A DNA stretch of 15,968 bases, from assembly GCA_009780285.1 (NCBI GenBank), contig WRAL01000007.1, positions 1-15,968 of the forward strand, read 5' to 3'. Shown here piece by piece: positions 1 to 6,168 of this stretch; the first letter of the stretch is position 1; each line of letters starts with the position of its first letter. A model generated the notes under the pieces. That model was not told the origin of the DNA. It saw only the letters and a list, made by a program, of their open reading frames with translations, and searched no databases. The position numbers were made by a program, and so were the translations under genes. Origin of the DNA: Treponema sp. (GTDB lineage: Bacteria; Spirochaetota; Spirochaetia; Treponematales; Breznakiellaceae).

Positions 1-2132
1 ACTGTTACCGTAATGGTTGAACCTATATCCGTATCTTGCACAAGGTACGTGCGACTATTCGTGCCAACATTTTCATTGCCGCGTTTCCATTGATAAGAAA
101 TTATTCCGCTTCCACTAAGCAGATCGATATTTGCAGTCAACGTATGCCCTACGACAGCATCTCCATTTACGCCTAATGCTCCAGTAAGAGGCACAGGCAC
201 TAATGCCGTTGGTCTACTGGTAACGTTACCTGAATTATTGGCTCGTGTCACCAATACCGTAATGGTATAACCAACATCATTATCCTGCACGATATAAGTA
301 CGGTCATTCGCCTCAGCAATCGACGTGCTTCCTCGCATCCACTGGTAAAAAATATCGCCACTTCCGTATAACAATCTGGTATCCACTGAGAGAGTCTGTC
401 CAACCCAAGCATTTCCACTTATGCTAACCGTCCCAGTTAAATCTAAAATCCAGTGCGCGTACAACGCAGTATTGGCGTTCAGTGCATACACGGTTCCCGC
501 ATGGTAAGTATCGCCTGAACCGTCGGCCTTGGTATTCCATCCGCCAAAGCTATATCTGTCCCGGTAAAGCCCACTTCCGTCTGGGAGCGTTACGCTCGAA
601 CCTACTACAACCGTTTGCGTAACTGGTAGTATGCCTGATCCACCATTATATTGATAAATAATGGTTGCAGATTGGTGTAAAAGGCCATTCTCAACATGAA
701 TTGTTACATTAGTCGTAACTAAATTGCCGTTTTGGGTAAAACTTCCTACTGTATTGAACACGCCATATTGTCCTGTGATGCCATTGTCATTGTACAGAGA
801 TGCCCACCCATATCCTCCTGCACTGTTTGCAAGCGGCTCTGGCTCGTCGTCCCCGTGGATTGTCCCGCCGGAAATACGAAGTCTTCCAGAATTAAAAACA
901 CCGCCTCCATCAACTTTTGCCGTGTTGCCAGAAATCATTCCGCCGTGCATAGTAAGCGTAGCTCTAGGCCCAACATATACGCCACCGCCTTCTTTCGCCG
1001 TGTTGCCGGAAATTATCCCCCCGTTCATAGTGAACGTACCACCCGATGCAAGGCACGCACCGCCGCCCAAGCCATTTGAATTTATATTGCCAGAGATGAT
1101 TGCCCCTTGGTTAAGGGTAAACGCCGCGCCCTCACTCACCTCCACCAGCGGGGCATTATTGGAGCTCCTTCCTTGCAGAGTAATGTTCTCGTCTATAATA
1201 AGGGAAAGTCCTGCTCCCAAGGTGAACAGGCTTCCATTTGCATTTGGCATAATAGTCCTTTGGGTACCATTGCCTTTAAGGGTTAGGGTTATATTATTTC
1301 TTCCATTAATATTAAAGATATGCGGGGCGATGCTTTCGTTTTGGGTAACCTCAATAATATAACTATTGCCGCTTTGAGCATTAGCGGAAAACCATGCCAA
1401 CTTTGCCGTCAGGTTCGGACCAGGAACACTCACCCCACTTTGCCATTGTCCCACGCTATTCAGGTTGACGGGTACCGGTGCACGTTCAAGGCTGATAGTG
1501 GAGTCATTGTATTCCAAAAAATAGATGTGTCCACTTGAAAATGTTAAATCCGGAGGAAAAGGAACACTGCCTCCTCCCGCCATAAGCCGGTAACGATCGG
1601 CGCTTCCTGGGCTAATCGCCGCATCGTTGAACATCGCTGCCGTCCCAGGATTTACGCCTTCCTCCCCGCCTTTGGGGAGAATGATAGCATTATTACTTGC
1701 AAGCCTTAATAGCGAAGTGCCGCTATTTCTAATGGACAGATAAATGGCACTGACCAAAGGCTTGTTCGGATCGACGCTCTCCAGAAGCGGCGGTATGCAA
1801 ATAGTCGCCGTCCCTATGTCCGGAATGATGTATTGGAAACCTTTGTCATCGTAGAAAAAGACAATGTTTTCTACGATGAAATAATACCTTGGGTAAAAAT
1901 AGAAGCCCTGCGGCTGGAGCAGAAATTCGACTTCCCCCGACTGTTGCCGTTCCTCAACGCTAGCGAGCATTTGGTAGGGAAGCCGTTCGGGAGAAGTATA
2001 CACCTCAACTCTGAATTGGTTGCTGCGATTATCAAACACGATGTGGTTAGGTTTATTGCCCAGCTCGTTGTCATCAAAATGGCATGATGCGAAAAGCAGT
2101 GCTGTAAATGCTATAACAAACAGGAGTTTCAT
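1..2132 (-). CDS. beta-helix surface lipoprotein with InlB and Ig-like modules (3' partial)
   Basis: The frame is open for 710 codons from ATG at 2132 and leaves the window at the left edge without a stop. A ribosome site (AAAGGGGG) lies about 7 nt before the ATG. The N-terminus is a signal peptide ending in a relaxed lipobox (FASC, Cys17), so an exported lipoprotein is predicted. Residues about 25-240 are a domain shared with the upstream paralogue. Residues about 335-428 hold four beta-helix coils of the type TFTMxGGxISGNTA. Residues about 488-561 fit an InlB B-repeat (FGGWNT ... ALYAHW). From about 567 there are two Ig-like modules with YQW at Trp598 and Trp682, 84 residues apart, the second cut by the window edge. 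It starts 35 nt after the upstream paralogue with no terminator between, so co-transcription is likely. Adhesion or surface display is inferred from the domain types; no ligand can be named. Confidence 0.85.
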   Translation of the reverse strand, partial: MKLLFVIAFTALLFASCHFDDNELGNKPNHIVFDNRSNQFRVEVYTSPERLPYQMLASVEERQQSGEVEFLLQPQGFYFYPRYYFIVENIVFFYDDKGFQYIIPDIGTATICIPPLLESVDPNKPLVSAIYLSIRNSGTSLLRLASNNAIILPKGGEEGVNPGTAAMFNDAAISPGSADRYRLMAGGGSVPFPPDLTFSSGHIYFLEYNDSTISLERAPVPVNLNSVGQWQSGVSVPGPNLTAKLAWFSANAQSGNSYIIEVTQNESIAPHIFNINGRNNITLTLKGNGTQRTIMPNANGSLFTLGAGLSLIIDENITLQGRSSNNAPLVEVSEGAAFTLNQGAIISGNINSNGLGGGACLASGGTFTMNGGIISGNTAKEGGGVYVGPRATLTMHGGMISGNTAKVDGGGVFNSGRLRISGGTIHGDDEPEPLANSAGGYGWASLYNDNGITGQYGVFNTVGSFTQNGNLVTTNVTIHVENGLLHQSATIIYQYNGGSGILPVTQTVVVGSSVTLPDGSGLYRDRYSFGGWNTKADGSGDTYHAGTVYALNANTALYAHWILDLTGTVSISGNAWVGQTLSVDTRLLYGSGDIFYQWMRGSTSIAEANDRTYIVQDNDVGYTITVLVTRANNSGNVTSRPTALVPVPLTGALGVNGDAVVGHTLTANIDLLSGSGIISYQWKRGNENVGTNSRTYLVQDTDIGSTITVT

Positions 2133-2167
2133 CCATATTCCCCCTTTCCGCACGCTACCGCTGATAC

Positions 2168-3979
2168 CTACCGCAAAGCGCCATTTACGACAAGGATTGT
2201 ATTGTCGCGCCTGCTCAGCTCTGCTAATCGAATGAACGCTCCATCCGCATTGAAGTGCCCACTTTGCGCTGCACCAAATAATACGCTTCCTGTATTGGCA
2301 ATATTCCTAAGTTCAGCGGCAGCATTATCCCCATAGATACTTCCATCGCTTATACGGAAAGTAGCATTGTCCCTAACATACACTCCACCGCCATGTGCTT
2401 GGGTGCCAGAGGATGAATAGGAAATTGATGCAGTGTTACCGATGATCTCACCCCCACGTATGGTAAAAATGCCACCCCAGACATATACGCCGCCGCCATA
2501 TGCAGAGGCATAAGATGGAAAGAAAGCTGTGTTACTAGATGCAGTATTAATAGATATTTCACCTCCGTGCATAGTAAATGTACCTCCATGGATATATACT
2601 CCACCGCCATAGGAGTAGGAAGGGTAGCGAGGATTGGATGAGTGAGAAAGAGCTCTATTTCCATAAACCTTACCTCTATTCATGTTAAACGCGCCACCAC
2701 CGATATACACGCCACCGCCATTTGCGTCAGTAGAACTGGAGGAGGCTGTATTCTGAGAAATCTCACCATCGTGCATGATAAACGTGCCACCATCCATATA
2801 CACGCCACCACCCCTCAGCGCCGTATTCCCCAGCACTGTTCCTCCGTTCATAGTAAACGTACCGCCTGAGCTAAGGTTCACTCCTCCACCTGAACCACCC
2901 GAATTCGTATTGCCAGAGATTATTGCCCCCTGATTCATGGTAAAGGCCGTGCTCGCGTTGACCTGCACCAGAGCGGCATTATTAGCATTTCTCCCTCGCA
3001 GGGTGATGTTTCCGTCTATAACCAAGGAAAGCCCCGTGCCAAGGGTAAACAGGCTTCCATTGGATGTGGGTTCGATAACATTTTGGTCGTCGTTGCCGGT
3101 AAGAATCAAAGTTATATTGTTTCTTCCATTTAAGTAGAAGGTATGCGGGGCGATACTTTCGTTTTTGGTAACCTCGATAAAGTAACTCCTGCCACTTTGA
3201 GCATGTGCGGAAAACCATTCCAGCTTTGCGACCAGATCTACGCCAGGGATACTCACCCGATTTTGCGATTGTCCCACACTGTTAAGGCTGATGGGCACGG
3301 GGGCACATTCGAGATTCACTGCGGAGCCATTATATTCCAGAAAGTATATATGCCCACCTGCCAAGATCAAATCCGAAGGAAGGGGGATGCTGCCAGCTAC
3401 AGAAAAAAGACGGTAACGGTCGGTGCTTCCTGGGCTAATCGCCGCATCCTTGAATATCGCTGCCGTTCCAGGATTTACTCCTTCCTTTCCATCCATTGGG
3501 TTAATAACGATATTATCGCTTGCAAGCCTCAATAGCGAAGTGCCGCTATTTCTTATGGAAAAATAAATAGCACTACTCAAGGGCTTATTCTCGTCCACAC
3601 TTTCCAAAAGCGGAATTAAAGGAATCGTCGTCGTCCCTGCGTCTGGAATGATATATTGAACACTTTCAGCATCGTAGAAAAAGACCATATCTTCCACAGT
3701 GAAATAATACCTTGGGTAAAAAAGAAAACCCTGCGGCTGGGGCTGGAATTCTATCTTCCCCGATCGCTGTTTTCCGTCAACGCTTGCAAGCTTTTGGTGA
3801 GAAAGTCGCTCTGGGGAAGTGTACACATCGACCATGAATTGGTTGTCTCTATTGTCAAACACGATGTTCGGCTCAGTTACTTTGATAAGTGTGCTATTAT
3901 TATTTAGATCGTCGTCAGCTAAAACCTGGCATGATATGAGAAATAGTACAGCTAGCATTATGGCTGACAGTATTTTCAT
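2168..3979 (-). CDS. beta-helix (polymorphic repeat) lipoprotein, paralogue of the next gene
   Basis: 603 aa. Two in-frame ATGs exist, at 3985 and 3979. I choose 3979 because GGAGG (3986-3990) abuts the first ATG but lies 6 nt before the second, and MKILSA then aligns with the paralogue's MKLLFV. The signal peptide ends in LISC (Cys17), a good lipobox. A signal peptidase I site after VLA is a less likely alternative. Residues about 38-240 match the paralogue's N-terminal domain closely (shared RNSGTSLLRLAS, GVNPGTAA, FYPRYYF). Residues about 343-553 carry seven beta-helix coils with GGGVY between them, resembling pectin-lyase-like and polymorphic outer-membrane repeats. Two coils are separated by Ser/Tyr/Pro-rich insertions (around 445-457 and 485-494). 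The protein ends about 50 residues after the last coil and lacks the InlB and Ig-like modules of its neighbour. A surface-exposed or adhesive role is inferred only. Confidence 0.88.
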   Translation of the reverse strand: MKILSAIMLAVLFLISCQVLADDDLNNNSTLIKVTEPNIVFDNRDNQFMVDVYTSPERLSHQKLASVDGKQRSGKIEFQPQPQGFLFYPRYYFTVEDMVFFYDAESVQYIIPDAGTTTIPLIPLLESVDENKPLSSAIYFSIRNSGTSLLRLASDNIVINPMDGKEGVNPGTAAIFKDAAISPGSTDRYRLFSVAGSIPLPSDLILAGGHIYFLEYNGSAVNLECAPVPISLNSVGQSQNRVSIPGVDLVAKLEWFSAHAQSGRSYFIEVTKNESIAPHTFYLNGRNNITLILTGNDDQNVIEPTSNGSLFTLGTGLSLVIDGNITLRGRNANNAALVQVNASTAFTMNQGAIISGNTNSGGSGGGVNLSSGGTFTMNGGTVLGNTALRGGGVYMDGGTFIMHDGEISQNTASSSSTDANGGGVYIGGGAFNMNRGKVYGNRALSHSSNPRYPSYSYGGGVYIHGGTFTMHGGEISINTASSNTAFFPSYASAYGGGVYVWGGIFTIRGGEIIGNTASISYSSSGTQAHGGGVYVRDNATFRISDGSIYGDNAAAELRNIANTGSVLFGAAQSGHFNADGAFIRLAELSRRDNTILVVNGALR

Positions 3980-4000
3980 TAGCATCCTCCATTTGTTGCC

Positions 4001-4070
4001 GCTACCTTAAGGAACCGCCGGCCAAACAATGAAGCTGGCGGTTCCCCTTGGATTATGGTAGCTTCGCTAC
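4001..4070 (-). promoter_or_regulatory. structured leader before the 2168-3979 gene
   Basis: On the minus strand this leader contains a perfect 9-bp stem (GGAACCGCC type, 4011-4019 with 4037-4045, 17-nt loop). It also contains a 5-bp stem with a 3-nt loop, GTAGC/GCTAC (4058-4062 with 4066-4070). The segment 4057-4062 can alternatively pair with 4001-4006 (GGTAGC), which would enclose the 9-bp stem. The leader ends 10 nt before the Shine-Dalgarno sequence at 3986-3990. A weak CATAAT-like -10 lies at 4052-4057 without a convincing -35. Regulation is possible; the function is unknown. Confidence 0.4.
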
Positions 4071-4084
4071 GCAGAATTGGAAAA

Positions 4085-4119
4085 GGAAGCGGGCCATCGT
4101 GTTTTGATGGCCCACTTCC
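4085..4119 (-). terminator. hairpin terminator after the 373-aa lipoprotein gene
   Basis: A 13-bp stem made of GGAAG and GGGCCATC arms (4085-4089 with 4115-4119; 4091-4098 with 4106-4113) has one mismatch (4090/4114) and a 7-nt loop. It starts one base after the TAA stop at 4121-4123 and is followed on the minus strand by TTTT (4084-4081). The short T tract makes it a plausible but not ideal intrinsic terminator. It separates the 373-aa gene from the two beta-helix genes. Confidence 0.7.
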
Positions 4120-4120
4120 A

Positions 4121-5242
4121 TTAGTTTTCCGCCAACAAATCCTCAATTGTTACTGGAGTTGCCCCAGCAAGGTCTATGACGGCTTTTAACGTTCCCTGCA
4201 GGAAATTTCCAGTAATGTTTACCACGTATTGCATGTCGGTTTCCAGTTCAAACGTAGTATTGCCCGCCGCATCAACCACGTCCACCCGGTTAGCCGCAGG
4301 CCCTACCTGATAGCCACCCTCGGTCACTTTTTCAGCGAAGACATAGTCTCCAATCGACGCCATATTGACTACGATAACCCGCTGGTTGTTGGGAGAGACG
4401 GTACCGATGTAATTAAACCCAAGGGTATCCGTTATCAGAGTACCACCCTTCGCTATGCCAACGGCGGTCGCCGACTGGTTCCTAAAGACGATCCAGGCGG
4501 CCCCGATTGTTCTGTCTGGCACGGCATCCAGGGCATCCCTCACATTGAGGGCAAAGTGCGTCGGGGTTGCCCCAGATGCGGCAAAGGGAAAGTACCAGGC
4601 AGTCCCATCGAACATCTTAGGATAGATCGCGCTTACCACGCCACGCACAGGATTGTAGAACCTGAATACTGGAAAGATGTTTACGTCCCCATCGTTGAGG
4701 TTAAGGTGGGTTACAAGCATCTGCCGTGGAGCATAGCCGAGGGTCTCTGCCTCTGGACCGTCAATCCGTATCTCCACGTCAAGACCTGTGTTGTTCTCGA
4801 TAGTAAGCCTATGCCGGCCACCCAGCTTTCCGCTTATCGCATAACGAGCCGGGTTACCTTGCTCGTTTCCATGGTTGTAAAATACAAAAATTCGGGTGAA
4901 GGGTGTCTGATCCAGCGCCCTAAGGTTATCCTTATTCGCATTATACTGCTCCTCGGTGATGAGGATCACGGGGAAAGCATGCGTTCTGTCGAAGAAGGCG
5001 GGGGCTCTTTTGATCCCGTGGTACTCAGCTCCGGCCGGAATGCCGCCCAGCAGGTTTGAGCTGTGCAGGCTTCCTTTGTAAGCGATGAGCCTATGAGTCG
5101 TGAGGTTGTCCACGTAGAACCCAGCGTCAGCGTTGTAGCTGGTGAAGTCAATCACAACATTGGGATCAGGAGCAGGATGACAAGCCGTGGCGCCAATGGC
5201 GACGAGCGCCGCCAGCGCAATGATACCGATTTTTCTCTTCAT
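4121..5242 (-). CDS. secreted lipoprotein of unknown function with three internal repeats
   Basis: 373 aa, ATG at 5242 with GGAGG (5248-5252) 5 nt upstream. A basic start (MKRK), a hydrophobic stretch and GATAC (Cys21) give a signal peptide with a relaxed spirochaete-like lipobox. I recognise no enzyme motif. The body looks beta-rich and can be read as three related segments of about 55 residues: roughly 42-100, 145-198 and 248-302. Each has an Asn-x-Ser/Thr-like opening (DNLTT, ENNTG, RNQSA), then an LGxxP/LGF motif (LLGGIPAG, TLGYAPRQ, TLGFNYIG) and a hydrophobic end strand (FPVIL, FPVFR, DYVFAE). The third resembles the RNSGTS...GVNPG stretch of the downstream beta-helix lipoproteins, so a distant shared module is possible. 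The gene is read away from the origin, has a GC-rich structured leader, and has its own terminator. Confidence 0.85.
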   Translation of the reverse strand: MKRKIGIIALAALVAIGATACHPAPDPNVVIDFTSYNADAGFYVDNLTTHRLIAYKGSLHSSNLLGGIPAGAEYHGIKRAPAFFDRTHAFPVILITEEQYNANKDNLRALDQTPFTRIFVFYNHGNEQGNPARYAISGKLGGRHRLTIENNTGLDVEIRIDGPEAETLGYAPRQMLVTHLNLNDGDVNIFPVFRFYNPVRGVVSAIYPKMFDGTAWYFPFAASGATPTHFALNVRDALDAVPDRTIGAAWIVFRNQSATAVGIAKGGTLITDTLGFNYIGTVSPNNQRVIVVNMASIGDYVFAEKVTEGGYQVGPAANRVDVVDAAGNTTFELETDMQYVVNITGNFLQGTLKAVIDLAGATPVTIEDLLAEN

Positions 5243-5250
5243 ACAAACCT

Positions 5251-5321
5251 CCGCGCGCGATTTCGCGCGCCGGCGCGGGCCGCTTCCTTGGGGCGGCCAC
5301 GCGCCTCAAGACATGGCCGCC
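5251..5321 (-). promoter_or_regulatory. GC-rich leader with competing hairpins before the 373-aa lipoprotein
   Basis: Directly upstream of the Shine-Dalgarno sequence lies a perfect 7-bp GCGCGCG/CGCGCGC stem with a 4-nt loop (5253-5259 with 5264-5270). Further upstream in the transcript, 5272-5283 can pair with 5293-5305 (12 bp, one bulged base). The bases 5292-5299 can instead pair with 5314-5321 (8 bp, GGCGGCCA/TGGCCGCC). The last two structures exclude each other, as in attenuators. No known riboswitch is recognised and the promoter is not clear (a weak TTGATG-N17-TGCATA lies at 5377-5349). Confidence 0.4.
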
Positions 5322-5476
5322 CTTTCGGGCCTCCCCGCGACGCGAGGATATGCAAAAGCCTTTCGGCGCTGCATCAAATTGGGAAAATTGCGGCGGATGC
5401 CGGAGGGGAACCTCGGCTTCCAGCCTCGGCGGGGGATACCGCCCTTTGGTTGTGTTTTTACCCTGCTGGTAGTTAG

Positions 5477-5505
5477 TTGACGAAGTGTAAGATACCTGGT
5501 ATAAT
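5477..5505 (+). promoter_or_regulatory. strong sigma70-type promoter with extended -10
   Basis: TTGACG (5477-5482), a 17-bp spacer and TATAAT (5500-5505), with TG at 5497-5498 forming an extended -10. This is the best consensus promoter I see in the window. The predicted start is near 5512, reading towards dnaA. No convincing ORF begins just downstream, which points to an RNA product or a long dnaA leader. Confidence 0.7.
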
Positions 5506-5508
5506 CAC

Positions 5509-5534
5509 GTGGCGCGTGGCGCGTGGCGCGTGGC
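5509..5534 (+). repeat. 7-bp tandem repeat GTGGCGC, 3.7 copies
   Basis: Three complete GTGGCGC units (5509, 5516, 5523) and a partial fourth (5530-5534) lie at and just after the predicted transcription start of the strong promoter. The repeat overlaps the 5' arm of the candidate RNA's closing stem. Copy number could vary by slippage. Confidence 0.8.
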
Positions 5535-5740
5535 CGGAGTCGGCAAGGCGCCTAGCTGTGCTCGTTGAATGCTCGATGGCTTCCATATTAAAAGCCTATC
5601 CCCATCGGCGGAAAATGTCAAGCGGCGCGCGAAAACTTGTTTTTCCGCGCCCCAGATCGGGCCGTCAAGTTTTTTCGTCGCCCTATAGCGACAGCCAATA
5701 CATCGGCAGGCCAGCGCCGGGCCTTCTTTACGGCCTTTTT
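5512..5740 (+). ncRNA. candidate structured ncRNA of about 230 nt, unidentified
   Basis: It starts at the predicted +1 of the 5477-5505 promoter and ends at a T5 tract after a hairpin. A long-range closing stem pairs 5525-5535 with 5709-5718 (10 bp, one bulged G). Internal hairpins are 5574-5582 with 5592-5607 (interrupted), 5624-5635 with 5641-5651 (11 bp with a bulged C) and 5677-5681 with 5688-5692. The segment 5630-5639 can instead pair with 5666-5677. I do not see the signature motifs of SRP RNA, RNase P RNA or tmRNA. A 6S-type rod is imaginable from the long closing stem but cannot be shown here. It could also be the first part of a long dnaA leader. Open frames across it give no protein-like sequence. 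Confidence 0.4.
5708..5740 (+). terminator. possible intrinsic terminator of the candidate ncRNA
   Basis: AGGCC (5708-5712) or GCCG (5716-5719) can pair with CGGCCT (5731-5736), directly followed by a run of T (5736-5740). The stem is short and has alternative pairings, so termination may be partial and some transcripts could continue to dnaA. Confidence 0.4.
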
Positions 5741-5759
5741 CCCGCAGATTGCCGCTGAA

Positions 5760-6168
5760 TAATTTCTTTTTGCTTAATATAACGCATAAATACAGGCAGG
5801 TCCCCGCTTCCCGGACGCCCTTTTCGCTCAAAAAAACGATTCCGAACCGCAAGCCGGGGTATTGCTATTTCCGCGAAGAAGCGCTACCCTGTAACGGTGC
5901 TGGAAGGCCAACGCGGCTTGTGCATAACGTGTGGATAACTCATTAGTAAATGTGAAAACCACGGTGAAGTTGAGCGGAAAGGGGCCGGGAAACGCTGGAA
6001 ATGCCGTCTTTTTCAGGCAAATTTGGCTTATTAACCGACTTTGCGTAAAATCCGCAGGGAAAAGGCCCTAAAAAAAGGCTCTCAGCAGGCATATTCTGGG
6101 GAATTGGGGCGTTGGCTCTTGATCAGCGCCTGTTAATAACTTGTGGATTGTTGTAGGTAGAGGGCAAA
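5760..6168. other. oriC: oriC, dnaA-proximal part, with phased DnaA boxes
   Basis: Two perfect DnaA boxes (TTATNCACA read on the minus strand) lie at 5919-5927 and 5930-5938, 11 bp apart. A weaker one is at 5951-5959 (7 of 9). A second pair, 6131-6139 (TTATTAACA, 8 of 9) and 6142-6150 (CAATCCACA, 7 of 9), is also spaced 11 bp and sits on the putative dnaA promoter, which suggests autoregulation by DnaA. All boxes have the same orientation. AT-rich stretches occur at about 5758-5790. Transcription diverges around this region (lipoproteins left, replication genes right), as expected at an origin. No gene is supported between 5760 and 6168. Confidence 0.75.
6112..6139 (+). promoter_or_regulatory. 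putative dnaA promoter
   Basis: TTGGCT (6112-6117), a 16-bp spacer and TAATAA (6134-6139) give a predicted start near 6146. The -10 coincides with a near-consensus DnaA box (6131-6139) and another box follows at 6142-6150, so repression by DnaA is a reasonable inference. The match to consensus is moderate. Confidence 0.4.

Noticed and set aside
724..1362. 212-codon + strand ORF, Pro-rich
   Set aside because: It is antisense to the 1-2132 lipoprotein, whose minus frame is open over its whole length with clear domains; the + product is a low-complexity shadow of the repeats.
4229..5059. 276-codon + strand ORF
   Set aside because: Antisense to the 373-aa lipoprotein, which has a signal peptide and a good ribosome site; the + product has no recognisable features.
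5512..5740. Identification of the candidate RNA as SRP RNA, RNase P RNA, tmRNA or a tRNA
   Set aside because: None of the conserved core motifs of these RNAs is visible, and the length fits none of them well.
5477..5852. Open frames on both strands across the candidate ncRNA (93 and 115 codons)
   Set aside because: The + frame starts inside the promoter, before the transcription start. The minus frame needs a TTG start. Neither looks protein-like.
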